Assembly: GCA_031963005.1 (NCBI GenBank)
Contig: JASSUL010000005.1
Coordinates: forward strand, 98,778-162,777
Reading direction: 5' to 3'
DNA length: 64,000 bases
DNA from: JASSUD01 sp031963005
Lineage (GTDB): Bacteria > Pseudomonadota > Gammaproteobacteria > Burkholderiales > Burkholderiaceae
Shown here piece after piece: positions 27,898 to 37,881 of the stretch. Below the pieces are notes generated by a model. That model was given only the letters and a program-made list of their open reading frames with translations. It made no database searches and had not been told where the DNA came from. Each line of letters begins with the position of its first letter. The stretch's first letter is position 1. Both the position numbers and the translations under genes were made by a program.

Positions 27898-30021
27898 TCA
27901 CTGTGGATGAGGAGATGTGGGTGTTGGAGGAATAAAAAATTCTGCAGCAGGCACAGCTGGCGTTGATTGCTGCGCATTGACGCTTAATGCGCGAGCGGTA
28001 GCCGCCGCCGCGGTTTGCGGTGTATTTGCAGCCGTTTGATCGCTCGGTTTAAAGCGATCAATTAAATAATAGTCCATCAATTTGCGCGCAATAGGCGCAG
28101 CCGCTTTCGCACCCCAGCCTCCATTTTCCACAATCAAGGCGATCGCGATAGCGGGCACTTCACTCATATTTTTGGGAATGACCCGAGTTTGTGTAGAGGC
28201 ATTACTCGCAGAGGCCGTACTCGAAGCATGCGCAATATCGGATACCGATCCTCCAAATGCAATGACTAAGGCATGATCGCGTCTATTTTCTGCAATCGCA
28301 TGTGCACGATATTTCCCGCCTCTGAGCGAGAAAACCTGCGCCGTCCCCGTTTTCGCGCCGACCCAATAGGGGGCTCCTCGAAAAGCAGCGGCTCCGGTAC
28401 CCGTTTGCACCACACCGACCATCGCCCGTTTTACAAAATCGATATGTGCCTGGCTCACATCCAGTTTCGCACTGGCGGAGGGAACGGTTAAACGCGTTTC
28501 GTGCGTGAGTGGATGCGCTATTTTTTTCACCAAATGCGGCTTCATCACCACACCATTATTGGCAAGCGTGGACATAGCATGCGCCAATTGCAACATCGTG
28601 AAGGAGTTATATCCTTGCCCAATACCAATACTGATGGTTTCACCGTCATACCATCTTTGCTGTTCAGGGGTATGGTAGGTTTTTTTCTTCCATTCCGTAG
28701 AAGGCAACACACCGGCGGCTTCGCCTTTAATATCAATGCCAGTTAATTGTCCAAACCCCCAAGGTTGCATAAAATGTGCAATGGCATTCACGCCCATGTC
28801 ATGCGCTAGCATGTAGTAATACGTATCGCAAGACACCACAATCGACTGATATAAATCCACACGGCCATGCCCACCAGGTACATCATCCCGAAAAACATGC
28901 TTTGCCACTACATAGTAACCAGGATCGGCAAAACTCCACTGTGGCGTACGTTTATGCGAAGTTAATGCCGCAAGCGCCATAAACGGCTTATAGGTTGACC
29001 CAGGGGGATAAGCACCGCGCAATGGACGATTCAGCAAAGGCTTATTAGGTGAATTATTTAAGGTATCCCAAGTTTGTTGGTCAATGCCATCCACAAACAA
29101 ATTAGGATCAAAGCTCGGCGCAGATACAAAAGCCAATACATCGCCCGTAGCAGGCTCAATGGCGACCAGAGCCCCACGTTTTCCTGCAAAGGCTTGCTCA
29201 GCAAGCTGCTGCATTTTGATATCCAAGGACAGCATCAGGTTATTGCCGGGCGTAGGCGATCTACGCGAAATAGAGCGTACAGGACGTCCCCCTGCCGTCA
29301 CCTCAACCTCTTCAAAGCCGGTTATACCGTGAAGCTCTGTTTCATAACTCTGTTCGATACCAATTTTTCCAATGTAATCGGTGCCTTTATAATTATTCGC
29401 GCGCAGCCGGTGATCATAGCCTGTCGCCGCCTTTTCATTTTGTTCAGAAAGCGCTTTGATCCGCTCTTGGTCACGCGCAGAAATACGGCCTATATAGCCC
29501 ATCACATGCGCAGCCGTTTCTCCTAATGGATACTGCCGAAACATACGCGCACGCACTTGCACGCCAGGAAAGCGAAAATTTTGGGCAGCAAAATGCGCCA
29601 CTTCTTCGTCGGATAAACGAATACGAATAGGTAAACTCTCAAAGTTTTTAGATTCTTCAAGAAATTTTTTGAAGCGGCGCAAATCGGAGGGTTCAATGCG
29701 CACCACCTGGCCAATCTGCGCAATCACCTCTTCTAATTTGCCTTGGATTTTTGTAGGCGTAATTTCTAAGGTATACGCAAAGTAATTGCGTGCCAATACG
29801 ATGCCATTACGGTCGGTAATTAATCCCCGACTAGGTGTAATGGGCACAATAGAAATACGATTCTCATTCGCTTGCAATGCATACTGGCGATAATGCCAAA
29901 CCTGTAGATATACAAAGCGGGCGATGAGCAACGCAAAACAAATGAAAACGAAAAGCCCTGCTGTGGTAACACGAAGCCGGAACTGCCACAGTTGCTTTGC
30001 AGTATTTTTAAATTCTGTCAC
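27898..30021 (-). CDS. mrdA: Penicillin-binding protein 2 (MrdA)
   Basis: Peptidoglycan transpeptidase of the elongasome, partner of RodA. One N-terminal anchor (LFVFICFALLIARFVYLQVW), a dimerisation domain, then the transpeptidase domain: SxxK as PPGSTYKPF (nucleophile Ser near 332), the second motif SVVSCDTYYY (SxD form as in PBP2) and KTGTAQVF. 707 residues. The last 50 or so (Ala/Thr/Pro-rich) are an apparently disordered tail longer than in enterobacteria but common in Burkholderia. Between mreD and rodA. Confidence 0.96.
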   Translation of the reverse strand: MTEFKNTAKQLWQFRLRVTTAGLFVFICFALLIARFVYLQVWHYRQYALQANENRISIVPITPSRGLITDRNGIVLARNYFAYTLEITPTKIQGKLEEVIAQIGQVVRIEPSDLRRFKKFLEESKNFESLPIRIRLSDEEVAHFAAQNFRFPGVQVRARMFRQYPLGETAAHVMGYIGRISARDQERIKALSEQNEKAATGYDHRLRANNYKGTDYIGKIGIEQSYETELHGITGFEEVEVTAGGRPVRSISRRSPTPGNNLMLSLDIKMQQLAEQAFAGKRGALVAIEPATGDVLAFVSAPSFDPNLFVDGIDQQTWDTLNNSPNKPLLNRPLRGAYPPGSTYKPFMALAALTSHKRTPQWSFADPGYYVVAKHVFRDDVPGGHGRVDLYQSIVVSCDTYYYMLAHDMGVNAIAHFMQPWGFGQLTGIDIKGEAAGVLPSTEWKKKTYHTPEQQRWYDGETISIGIGQGYNSFTMLQLAHAMSTLANNGVVMKPHLVKKIAHPLTHETRLTVPSASAKLDVSQAHIDFVKRAMVGVVQTGTGAAAFRGAPYWVGAKTGTAQVFSLRGGKYRAHAIAENRRDHALVIAFGGSVSDIAHASSTASASNASTQTRVIPKNMSEVPAIAIALIVENGGWGAKAAAPIARKLMDYYLIDRFKPSDQTAANTPQTAAAATARALSVNAQQSTPAVPAAEFFIPPTPTSPHPQ

Positions 30022-30084
30022 GCGGCTTCATCAAAATAAAAAATGGAAAAATATCGTCATACTAAAAAGCATGAGCCATGCAAG

Positions 30085-30609
30085 CTATATAGGACGTGTG
30101 TCATCGGGATTGGCAGCCCTTCTCTGAGGAGCTAATAGTATCCAACGCACCACAGGCCACAACAATGCTTCTACAAAACCGCTAAAAATATACAGCCAAC
30201 CAGGAAATACCGCGCCCATAAATAGGCGAATGATAAAAGGCACCATATGCGCTAGCATCAAAAGAGGCAAAACATGAAACGCTTGCCCAAGGCTACCAAA
30301 GCACTGCACACGGCGGTGTAACGCGATCGCCACATACGATAAAAGGGGATATGCTAAGGCGTGCTCACCCAGTAAGTTGGCTTGATGCACATCCATTAAT
30401 AGCCCTAGACTAAAGGCTACAGTCATCCCTACTTTACGAGGCTGATGGAGATTCCAAAATAACAAAACCAAAGCCACGTAATCTGGCAAACCCAGTACAC
30501 GTCCCCAAGGTAGTAAATTCAAAAAAACCGCAAGCGCTAAGCTAAAAGCGATAAACCAAGGATTTGCCGGAAGCAATAAATATTCGGGAGCATTGTTCTT
30601 CTTGATCAT
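30085..30609 (-). CDS. mreD: Rod-shape determining protein MreD
   Basis: Small inner-membrane protein of the elongasome, 174 residues with about five membrane helices. Family features: NPWFIAFSLALAVFLNLLPW, FSLGLLMDVHQANLLGEHAL and the C-terminal helix. The ATG overlaps the mreC stop by four bases (ATGA), so expression is translationally coupled. Confidence 0.92.
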   Translation of the reverse strand: MIKKNNAPEYLLLPANPWFIAFSLALAVFLNLLPWGRVLGLPDYVALVLLFWNLHQPRKVGMTVAFSLGLLMDVHQANLLGEHALAYPLLSYVAIALHRRVQCFGSLGQAFHVLPLLMLAHMVPFIIRLFMGAVFPGWLYIFSGFVEALLWPVVRWILLAPQRRAANPDDTRPI

Positions 30610-31613
30610 GGCCTTCTCCCTGTTACTGGCTGCTCAGAAGCAGTAAAAGAGGCTTTAGGGGGAGGGGGAGGCGCAGGAGGAGTTTGCGATGCCCCCTTTG
30701 CAGGTACTGAATTAGAAGGATCGGCCGCATTCTGCGCAACGACAGAAGGGTTGATATCGGTATGGGGGGGCATATTCACCGGTTTTTTGTAGGCCAGGAT
30801 CAACACTTGCCTTGGCCCTCGCGTCAGCGCCACGGGCATGCAAGAGACTTGTGCAAACTCGATACCGGTTAGGCGTTGCACGGTCATAATTTTTGCTACG
30901 GGAACCCCCGTTGGAAAGACGCCATCCAATCCGCTGGTGACCAACTCATCTCCTGGCTGAACATCTGCGGTAACCGGCACAAAGCGCATAACAAGGCCTT
31001 CGCCCCGTGTACTTCCCGACACTAAGCTACGCATACCGGTACGTATTAATTGCACAGGCACGGATTGATCTTTGTCGGTAATCAGCGTCACTTCTGACTG
31101 CAAAGGATAAACCCGAGTGACTTGACCCAGCACCCCTTCATCGTCCACCACAGCGGAACCAATCTGCACCCCATCGCGCTCGCCACGATCAACAATCACC
31201 TTTTTAATAAAGGGATCGCGCGCCTCATAGCGTACTTCAGCCACAATAGCGCCCACAGCGACCCGCGGCATCAATTGCAATAAAGCCCGTAAATGGGTAT
31301 TTTCTATTTCTAGCTGGGCGGCTTGCTGCGCATCTAGCGCCAACTTCAGATTACGTGCGGTTAATGATTCGTTTTCTGCCCGCAAAGTGGCTGAAGTGGT
31401 AAAAATTTGGACGATATCCAGCGCTCTATCTCGAGGCCAGAGCGCAGCTTGTTGAAAGGGGTAGAGGACGATGCCGATCGCCTGGCGCACCGTCTCCAGC
31501 AAGCGATAGTGCGCATCAGAAACAAGAAGTCCACAGGACAATGCCACGCATATGAGTAAGCGTACAAAGGCGGAAGGACCTTGCTTAAAAAGAGGCGGCG
31601 TACTGTGTTCCAT
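30606..31613 (-). CDS. mreC: Rod-shape determining protein MreC
   Basis: Periplasmic elongasome scaffold that activates PBP2. 335 residues: a membrane segment at 16-35 (AFVRLLICVALSCGLLVSDA), a coiled coil at about 70-115 (LRAENESLTARNLKLALDAQ), then the beta-domain with VEVRYE-like VAEVRYEARDPFIKKVIVDR and GVQIGSAVVDDEGVLGQV. The C-terminal 60 residues are Pro-rich. Starts MEHSTPPLFKQGPSAFVRL as in Burkholderia. Overlaps mreD. Confidence 0.95.
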   Translation of the reverse strand: MEHSTPPLFKQGPSAFVRLLICVALSCGLLVSDAHYRLLETVRQAIGIVLYPFQQAALWPRDRALDIVQIFTTSATLRAENESLTARNLKLALDAQQAAQLEIENTHLRALLQLMPRVAVGAIVAEVRYEARDPFIKKVIVDRGERDGVQIGSAVVDDEGVLGQVTRVYPLQSEVTLITDKDQSVPVQLIRTGMRSLVSGSTRGEGLVMRFVPVTADVQPGDELVTSGLDGVFPTGVPVAKIMTVQRLTGIEFAQVSCMPVALTRGPRQVLILAYKKPVNMPPHTDINPSVVAQNAADPSNSVPAKGASQTPPAPPPPPKASFTASEQPVTGRRP

Positions 31614-31721
31614 GGAGAGCGCCAGAATAAAGCACTGGAAAATAAGTTAAAAAATGATCTGCAATACTGTTGTTCAAGGGGTCTGAAACACGTTGAGTGC
31701 CTTGAAATCAAACAGTCCCTA

Positions 31722-31836
31722 TTCCCAAAAGGGCCCTTCTTTGTGGCCGTACAGGGCTTGAGCTCTTCGGATCGTGCTATACAGACGAAGATACCTCATG
31801 CTCCTGACTATCTCAAAAAAGGACCCTTTTGGGGAA
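31722..31836. repeat. Inverted-repeat element between mreB and mreC
   Basis: Arms TTCCCAAAAGGGCCCTT (31722-31738) and AAGGACCCTTTTGGGGAA (31819-31836) pair nearly completely around about 80 bases that contain a GAGCTC palindrome. The 308-bp gap otherwise shows no gene. The arm core also appears in the carA-carB hairpin. Confidence 0.75.
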
Positions 31837-31921
31837 CCTGCATAATCGTACAAAATACTGTGTACAAAATACCGTAAAAAATACAGGTCAAAGATACAGA
31901 AAAATGCGCGCTATAGGCTCT

Positions 31922-32965
31922 TTATTCGTAGGAGAAAAGGCTACCCAGTTTATCCATACGCTCTAACGCCATTCCACATCCTCTTACCACACAGGTCAAA
32001 GGATCTTCTGCAATCAACACGGGCAAACCGGTCTCTTCTGCTAACAAGCGATCCAGGTCATTGAGCAGTGCACCACCGCCGGTCAGCATTAAGCCACGCT
32101 CAGCAATATCTGCGCCCAATTCAGGGGGAATTTGCTCTAACGCAATTTTGACCGAAGACACAATCTGATTGAGCGGATCGGTCAAGGCCTCCAGAATTTC
32201 ATTTCCAGAAATGGTGAAACTGCGAGGAATCCCTTCAGATAAATTCCGTCCCTTCACTTCCATTTCTTTCATTTCGGTTGCAGGGAAGGCATAACCGATT
32301 TCTTTTTTAATAACTTCAGCCGTTTGCTCGCCAATCAGCATGCCGTAATTGCGGCGGATATAGTTCACAATGGCTTCGTCAAATTTATCGCCCCCTACTC
32401 GCACAGCACCTTTGTAAACGATGCCGCCTAAAGAAATGACGCCGACTTCGGTGGTTCCCCCTCCGATATCTACGACCATTGAGCCTGTCGCATCAGAGAC
32501 GGGCAGTCCTGCACCAATTGCTGCGGCCATCGGCTCTTCAATTAAATAGACTTGCGAAGCCCCTGCGCCATGCGCCGCTTCTTTGATCGCGCGCCGCTCA
32601 ACTTGAGTAGATCCACAAGGCACGCAAATAATAATGCGTGGAGAAGGAGAGAAAATGCGGGACTCATGCGCCATTTTGATGAACTGCTTGATCATCTGCT
32701 CGGTCACCGTGAAATCGGCAATCACGCCGTCTTTCATCGGTCGTATGGCCTCGATATTGCCAGGCACTTTGCCGAGCATCTGCTTGGCCTTTTTACCCAC
32801 GGCCTGGATCGTTTTTTTGCCGTTCGGCCCTCCTTCTTGGCGAATAGCCACTACAGAAGGTTCATCCAAAACAATGCCCTTACCCCGCCGGTAAATCAAT
32901 GTATTTGCGGTACCAAGGTCAATCGCTAAATCATCGGAAAAAAAGCTGCGCAAAAAGCCGAACAT
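31922..32965 (-). CDS. mreB: Rod-shape actin homologue MreB
   Basis: Bacterial actin that guides lateral wall synthesis. 347 residues; starts MFGFLRSFFSDDLAIDLGTA. Nucleotide-binding motifs are DLGTANTLIY, VDIGGGTTEVGVISLGG and LTGGGALLNDLDRLL. An N-terminal amphipathic membrane helix (MFGFLRSFF) is visible. The frame is open from 32998, but ATG 32965 with ACAGGA before it matches the family. First gene of mreBCD-mrdA-rodA. Confidence 0.97.
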   Translation of the reverse strand: MFGFLRSFFSDDLAIDLGTANTLIYRRGKGIVLDEPSVVAIRQEGGPNGKKTIQAVGKKAKQMLGKVPGNIEAIRPMKDGVIADFTVTEQMIKQFIKMAHESRIFSPSPRIIICVPCGSTQVERRAIKEAAHGAGASQVYLIEEPMAAAIGAGLPVSDATGSMVVDIGGGTTEVGVISLGGIVYKGAVRVGGDKFDEAIVNYIRRNYGMLIGEQTAEVIKKEIGYAFPATEMKEMEVKGRNLSEGIPRSFTISGNEILEALTDPLNQIVSSVKIALEQIPPELGADIAERGLMLTGGGALLNDLDRLLAEETGLPVLIAEDPLTCVVRGCGMALERMDKLGSLFSYE

Positions 32966-33851
32966 TGTAGGTCCTGTTATGCTCGCGGCTGTTTTCAATC
33001 ATGCAAAGAATGTGAAAAAACAGCCAAAAAATGAAAGCCGGGCCCGCCGCACACCGTGCATAAAAACCAAGCCTAGTGGAAAGAGTTCAGTATAAAAAAA
33101 CAAAAAGCGAATAAATACAAAAAAACTAAAAAACACAAAATGAGCGCACTTTTAGAGGCATACCTCTTCCAACTAGCCGTGCGCACTGCATAGGAAAAAT
33201 AGATCAACGCTTACCGTATCATTCAGCGCGCTCCCCTCCTAAACAGTCGCGGATGCACCGATCAATAAAAGACTAGCTTCCATCAGCTTGCCGAATACGA
33301 AACACATGCCGCATATAAACATCGGTAGAATGACTTAATTTAATAAAGTGCGCAATCATACCTTATAATTTTTAACGTTCTGCTGTAGAAATTGCATTTT
33401 TAGAATGTTTTCAGAATGCTGGAAGCGGTAAAGGGTATCGATAAGCCCTTCAAATAGTTTTAAAATTCCCACTTTTAGCAAAAGAAAGCGGCTCTACTTC
33501 GCTCTTTACTGAACCGATTTCCCCTGAATTCATATCCATTCTAGGCGCCTTCAACAGCAAACTAGAAAGCCGGCTAAAAACTATGGGAGCGCCCTTCAAA
33601 GGCCTTTTCAGCATTTCACCCTCTTTTTTGTAAGTAGGGTGCTTTTACAGACTTAAACAGGTTTCTAGGGAGACGCTATCCTTGGATATATTCTTCAATA
33701 TCCAGTATGCTAAACCAAGTCTCTTTTATCTGTTTTTTGACCTCGTTTTACCCTAGTCACTACACAAGATTAGCGCAAAAGAGGGCTTAGGATGCACTTT
33801 TCTAGCCCCCAGATAAGATCTCCAAATTCACTATTATTTTTAGTTTGTCTC
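32966..33851. other. Long divergent promoter region between mreB and gatC
   Basis: 886 bp with no supported gene. A CACCCT...AGGGTG hairpin followed by CTTTT lies near 33618-33647, and a small TGGATAT...ATATCCA hairpin near 33682-33703. Promoters of both operons should be here; no pair was confidently picked. Confidence 0.4.
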
Positions 33852-34169
33852 ATGTCCTTATCGCTGCCTGACGTACACCGTATTGCAGAACTCGCGCAAA
33901 TCGAGCTTTCTGACAATGAAGCCTCTGACATGGTGGAGCATTTAAATCGATTGTTCACGCTCATTGAAAATATACAAATCATCGATACAGATACCATCGA
34001 TCCATTGGCTCACCCCCTTGAACTTATTCAGGCGGCACATCACCAAAACATATCGGCCCTCCCTCTTCGAGCCGATATAGTCACGGAAAATGTAGAACGG
34101 GAGTGCTATCAAACACTTTCTTCTTCAGCAGAAAATGGGTTATATCTTGTCCCTAAAGTACTCGAATAA
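33852..34169 (+). CDS. gatC: Asp-tRNA(Asn)/Glu-tRNA(Gln) amidotransferase subunit C
   Basis: Small subunit wrapping the GatA-GatB interface. 105 residues, starting MSLSLPDVHRIAELAQIELS, with the conserved LNRLFTLIENIQIIDTD segment. The usual Leu-Arg-x-Asp near the C-terminal half is present as LPLRADIV. The frame is open from 33792, but ATG 33852 matches the family. Separated from gatA by 360 bp containing a family C repeat, whereas these genes are usually close. Confidence 0.93.
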   Translation: MSLSLPDVHRIAELAQIELSDNEASDMVEHLNRLFTLIENIQIIDTDTIDPLAHPLELIQAAHHQNISALPLRADIVTENVERECYQTLSSSAENGLYLVPKVLE

Positions 34170-34287
34170 TCGCTTTTTCAAATAAGCGCTTTAGGCGGAT
34201 GCATAGATTCTCTTGACGATCGTACCTTTTATCTACGATGCGCTATCAAGGAGGCAGCTTTATGCATTTCGAAAAAAGGAAATAACG

Positions 34288-34432
34288 TAGGGTGTGTCTA
34301 CAATGGTTCAAAAGGGCCCATATTTGGGGGAGCAGGAGCGCAAGGACCAGAACTGTACTCAAGTACAGTGAGATCCCGAGCACCGCACGACCTCAAAGAT
34401 GAGTTCTTTTGGGCAATTGGAGACACTCCCTA
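34288..34432. repeat. Terminal-inverted-repeat element, family C, copy 2
   Basis: 145 bp starting TAGGGTGTGTCTACAATGG and ending CAATTGGAGACACTCCCTA, with the same CTGTACT...AGTACAG and AGATCCCGAGCACCGCAC blocks as copy 1 (13904-14064). It lies inside the gatC-gatA gap. Confidence 0.88.
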
Positions 34433-34529
34433 AAAAGAGAGGCTCAAAATCTCTTCGTTACCTCAAATGACCCTAAACGCATTGGCTTTTAATTGATATC
34501 CTCTTCGCCTTTTTTGCTCCACGGTATTT

Positions 34530-36038
34530 ATGCACTCCAAACCGCTTACCGAACTGCGCGCGGGACTTGATGCGCGCGATTTTTCTGCGACTGAATTAGC
34601 GCACCACTTCTTGGCGCGTATTGAAGCCGCACGCGCGCTCAATGCTTTTTTACACGTAGATCCTGAATTAACTTTAGCGCAGGCTGCGCAAGCGGATCAA
34701 CGCATTGCACAAGGTACGCAAGGTCCTTTAACCGGCATTCCGATCGCCCATAAAGATGTTTTTGTCACGCAGGGTTGGCGTACAACTGCGGCATCTAAAA
34801 TGCTGGAACATTACGTCAGCCCCTTTGACGCAACAGCTGTAACACGGTTAGCCCATGCCGGCATGGTCTGTTTAGGCAAGACCAATCTCGATGAATTCGC
34901 CATGGGCTCATCGAATGAGGATTCTTTTTTTGGCCCTGTCCTCAATCCTTGGGATACTCAAGCGATCCCTGGAGGTTCATCTGGCGGCTCTGCAGCCGCT
35001 GTAGCAGCCGGACTCGCCCCAGCAGCCACCGGCACGGATACTGGAGGTTCTATCCGTCAACCTGCTGCATTAACCGGAATTACAGGATTAAAGCCCACCT
35101 ATGGCCGTATTTCGCGTTACGGGATGATTGCATTTGCTTCTTCACTCGATCAAGCGGGGCCCATGGCGCATTCGGCGCAGGACTGCGCATTGCTATTGAG
35201 TGCACTGGCCGGACAAGATGCCCACGATTCGACGACCTTACCACTGCCTACAGAAGATTTTACGCGTTATTTTGATAGTACTTGGCAAGGCGAAACCCTG
35301 GCCTCTACAGCGCATGCCGCCCCGCCACATAAACCGCTCGCAGGTTTACGCATTGGCCTACCGAAGGAATATTTCAGCGACGGACTCAATGCGCAAGTCG
35401 GCATCACCATCCACCATGCGCTCAAGCTGTATGAATCCCTCGGCGCTACGCTAGTCGACCTCTCTTTGCCTAATACCGCGCTGTCGATCCCGGTGTATTA
35501 CGTGATTGCCCCGGCAGAGGCCTCTTCGAATTTGGCGCGTTTTGATGGCGTACGCTATGGGTACCGCGCACCAGACTATACCGATCTCTCGGATATGTAT
35601 AAAAAAACGCGGTCGCAAGGCTTTGGGCCCGAAGTAAAGCGCCGCCTGCTGACCGGCACCTATGTACTCTCTCAAGGGTATTACGATGCCTACTACAAGC
35701 AAGCACAAAAAATCCGCCGTATCATTGCGCTCGATTTTGAGCATGCGTTTACGCAATGCGATGTACTAATGGGACCGACTGCCCCTGACGTCGCCTGGAA
35801 TCTCGGTGAAAAACATCGTGATCCCGTTCAAATGTATTTAGCGGATATTTACACCCTATCAGCCAGCCTTGCCGGCTTGCCTAGCTTAAGTTTACCGTGT
35901 GGATTTGGTTCGCATAATAGGCCTTTAGGCTTGCAAATCATTGGTCCGCATTTAAGCGAGGCGCGCATCCTGCAAATAGCGCATGCCTTCCAGCGGCTGA
36001 CAGATTGGCATACCAAACTGCCCGCTCAATTTATCTAA
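34530..36038 (+). CDS. gatA: Asp-tRNA(Asn)/Glu-tRNA(Gln) amidotransferase subunit A
   Basis: Amidase subunit that releases ammonia from glutamine for GatB. Amidase-signature triad: Lys75 in IPIAHKDVF, Ser150 in PGGSSGGSAAAVAAG and Ser174 in GTDTGGSIRQPAA. 502 residues, normal length. With GatB and GatC it makes Gln-tRNA and/or Asn-tRNA by transamidation. Gap of 140 bp to gatB. Confidence 0.97.
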   Translation: MHSKPLTELRAGLDARDFSATELAHHFLARIEAARALNAFLHVDPELTLAQAAQADQRIAQGTQGPLTGIPIAHKDVFVTQGWRTTAASKMLEHYVSPFDATAVTRLAHAGMVCLGKTNLDEFAMGSSNEDSFFGPVLNPWDTQAIPGGSSGGSAAAVAAGLAPAATGTDTGGSIRQPAALTGITGLKPTYGRISRYGMIAFASSLDQAGPMAHSAQDCALLLSALAGQDAHDSTTLPLPTEDFTRYFDSTWQGETLASTAHAAPPHKPLAGLRIGLPKEYFSDGLNAQVGITIHHALKLYESLGATLVDLSLPNTALSIPVYYVIAPAEASSNLARFDGVRYGYRAPDYTDLSDMYKKTRSQGFGPEVKRRLLTGTYVLSQGYYDAYYKQAQKIRRIIALDFEHAFTQCDVLMGPTAPDVAWNLGEKHRDPVQMYLADIYTLSASLAGLPSLSLPCGFGSHNRPLGLQIIGPHLSEARILQIAHAFQRLTDWHTKLPAQFI

Positions 36039-36178
36039 ATTTTTTAATGCATTGAGCCTATTCAGCACAATAGGTGATATGGCGCGCAGGCTAGGGCTCT
36101 CTCCGAGAGTCTGTGCTCGCCGCAATATACTGCCCTTTGCCCTTACGCTTGTGCGAAATCATTGGTTATGGAATAAAA

Positions 36179-37675
36179 ATGGATTGGGAAATAGTCATTG
36201 GTCTAGAGACGCATGCGCAACTCTCTACGGCCTCCAAGATCTTTTCAGGCGCTTCTACGCGCTTTGGGGCAGAGCCCAATACGCAAGCTTGCCATATCGA
36301 TCTTGCGCTTCCTGGGGTCTTGCCCCTGATGAACCGTCAGGCGGTTGAACACGCGATCCGATTCGGACTCGCCGTCAATGGCACCATTGCGCCTTACAGC
36401 CTCTTTGCGCGTAAAAATTATTTTTATCCCGATCTTCCTAAAGGCTATCAAATCAGCCAATACGAATATCCCACAGTCATTGGTGGAACCATTACTGTTC
36501 CTGGAGAAACATCGGCCGATGTCACTACGATCCGCTTAACCCGAGCCCATCTTGAAGAAGACGCCGGAAAATCCTTGCACGCGGACTTTCAGGGTTTAAC
36601 CGGAGTGGATTTAAATCGCGCAGGCACCCCGTTACTAGAGATCGTCACAGACCCCGATATGCGTAGTGCAGCCCAAGCGGTTCGCTATGCAAAAACACTG
36701 CATGCATTAGTCATGTGGCTAGGCATTTGTGATGGCAATATGCAAGAAGGCTCGTTTCGATGCGATGCCAATATCTCGGTGCGGCCTAAAGGGCAAGAGA
36801 CATTAGGGACTCGCGTAGAGATCAAAAATCTTAATTCTTTTCGTTTTCTAGAAGAAGCGATTGAATATGAAGCCCAGCGCCATATTCGCGCTATCGAAGC
36901 AGGAGAATCCATACGCCAAGAAACGCGTCTGTATGACCCAACGCGCAAGGAAACGCGCCCCATGCGCAGCAAAGAGGATGCGCATGACTATCGTTATTTT
37001 CCTGACCCTGATTTACTGCCTTTATATATTGATAAGGCATGGATTGAACAGGTGCGCAGCGATTTGCCAGAGCCTTCCGATCAGGTGCGTCAGCGTTTTA
37101 TTCAAAACTATGGACTGTCACACGCCGATGCGACGATCTTAATAGATTCAAAAGCGTTATCGACTTATTATCAAGCGGTCGTCGAGCAATTAGGCGAAAA
37201 ACATGCACAGCTTACCGCACGTTGGATCATCGGCGAAGTCAGCGCACAATTAAATCGCCATGCGCAAAGTATCGATGCCTGCCCCATTTCTCCAACCCAG
37301 CTTGCAAAACTCCTCGCCTATCAAATAGACGAGCGCATTTCTCATAAAATAGCGAAAGAGGTCTTGCAGCAAATGTGGGACGCAGCTTCTACCCACCTGG
37401 CCGACTTTAGCCATCCAAGCCATGCTGATAATGCAGCGGATCAACTTATTGCAGCGCAAAATTTGGCGCAGAAGGTTTCCAACGAAGATATCGAAGCACA
37501 AGTCGATGCCGTGCTAGCCGCCCAACCCAAGCTCATTCAAGACTTCCGTGCAGGCAAAGAGAAAGCGCTCAATGCATTAGTCGGCCAGCTTATGAAAGCG
37601 ACGCAGGGACGGGTCGATCCGCAGGAGGCGCATCGCCTTTTAAAAGCAAAGCTGGAGACGTATCAGCAGGATTAA
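36179..37675 (+). CDS. gatB: Asp-tRNA(Asn)/Glu-tRNA(Gln) amidotransferase subunit B
   Basis: Kinase/transamidase subunit that activates the misacylated Asp or Glu on tRNA. 498 residues. Landmarks are MDWEIVIGLETHAQLST, FYPDLPKGYQISQYEYP, RCDANISVRPKGQ, the DYRYFPDPDLLPL motif, and the tail YqeY-like domain ending LMKATQGRVDPQEAHRLLK. The frame is open from 36113; ATG 36179 is the conserved start. Downstream of gatA. Confidence 0.96.
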   Translation: MDWEIVIGLETHAQLSTASKIFSGASTRFGAEPNTQACHIDLALPGVLPLMNRQAVEHAIRFGLAVNGTIAPYSLFARKNYFYPDLPKGYQISQYEYPTVIGGTITVPGETSADVTTIRLTRAHLEEDAGKSLHADFQGLTGVDLNRAGTPLLEIVTDPDMRSAAQAVRYAKTLHALVMWLGICDGNMQEGSFRCDANISVRPKGQETLGTRVEIKNLNSFRFLEEAIEYEAQRHIRAIEAGESIRQETRLYDPTRKETRPMRSKEDAHDYRYFPDPDLLPLYIDKAWIEQVRSDLPEPSDQVRQRFIQNYGLSHADATILIDSKALSTYYQAVVEQLGEKHAQLTARWIIGEVSAQLNRHAQSIDACPISPTQLAKLLAYQIDERISHKIAKEVLQQMWDAASTHLADFSHPSHADNAADQLIAAQNLAQKVSNEDIEAQVDAVLAAQPKLIQDFRAGKEKALNALVGQLMKATQGRVDPQEAHRLLKAKLETYQQD

Positions 37676-37767
37676 GGCTTGCCTCTGGAATTGCATCTCT
37701 TTTAATCCATGCTTTTCCAGCGCTTTTTTCTACTTTTCGATGGCATTTGCAGACCACTCCAAAAACC

Positions 37768-37861
37768 TAGACCTCTTTCGCAGCCCCGTAGCAAGGAATT
37801 CCTTTGATGCCAGTACAACTTGTACGGTGAGGAGCCGCTACGGGGCTGCGAAAGAGGTCTA
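37768..37861. repeat. Palindromic repeat family A, copy 3
   Basis: 94 bp, bounded by TAGACCTC and GAGGTCTA. Arms CTCTTTCGCAGCCCCGTAGC and GCTACGGGGCTGCGAAAGAG pair perfectly. Core reversed relative to copies 1 and 2 (AGGAATTCCTTTGATGCCAG). Between gatB and xthA. Confidence 0.92.
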
Positions 37862-37881
37862 TTGACGAATCGGATACATTA

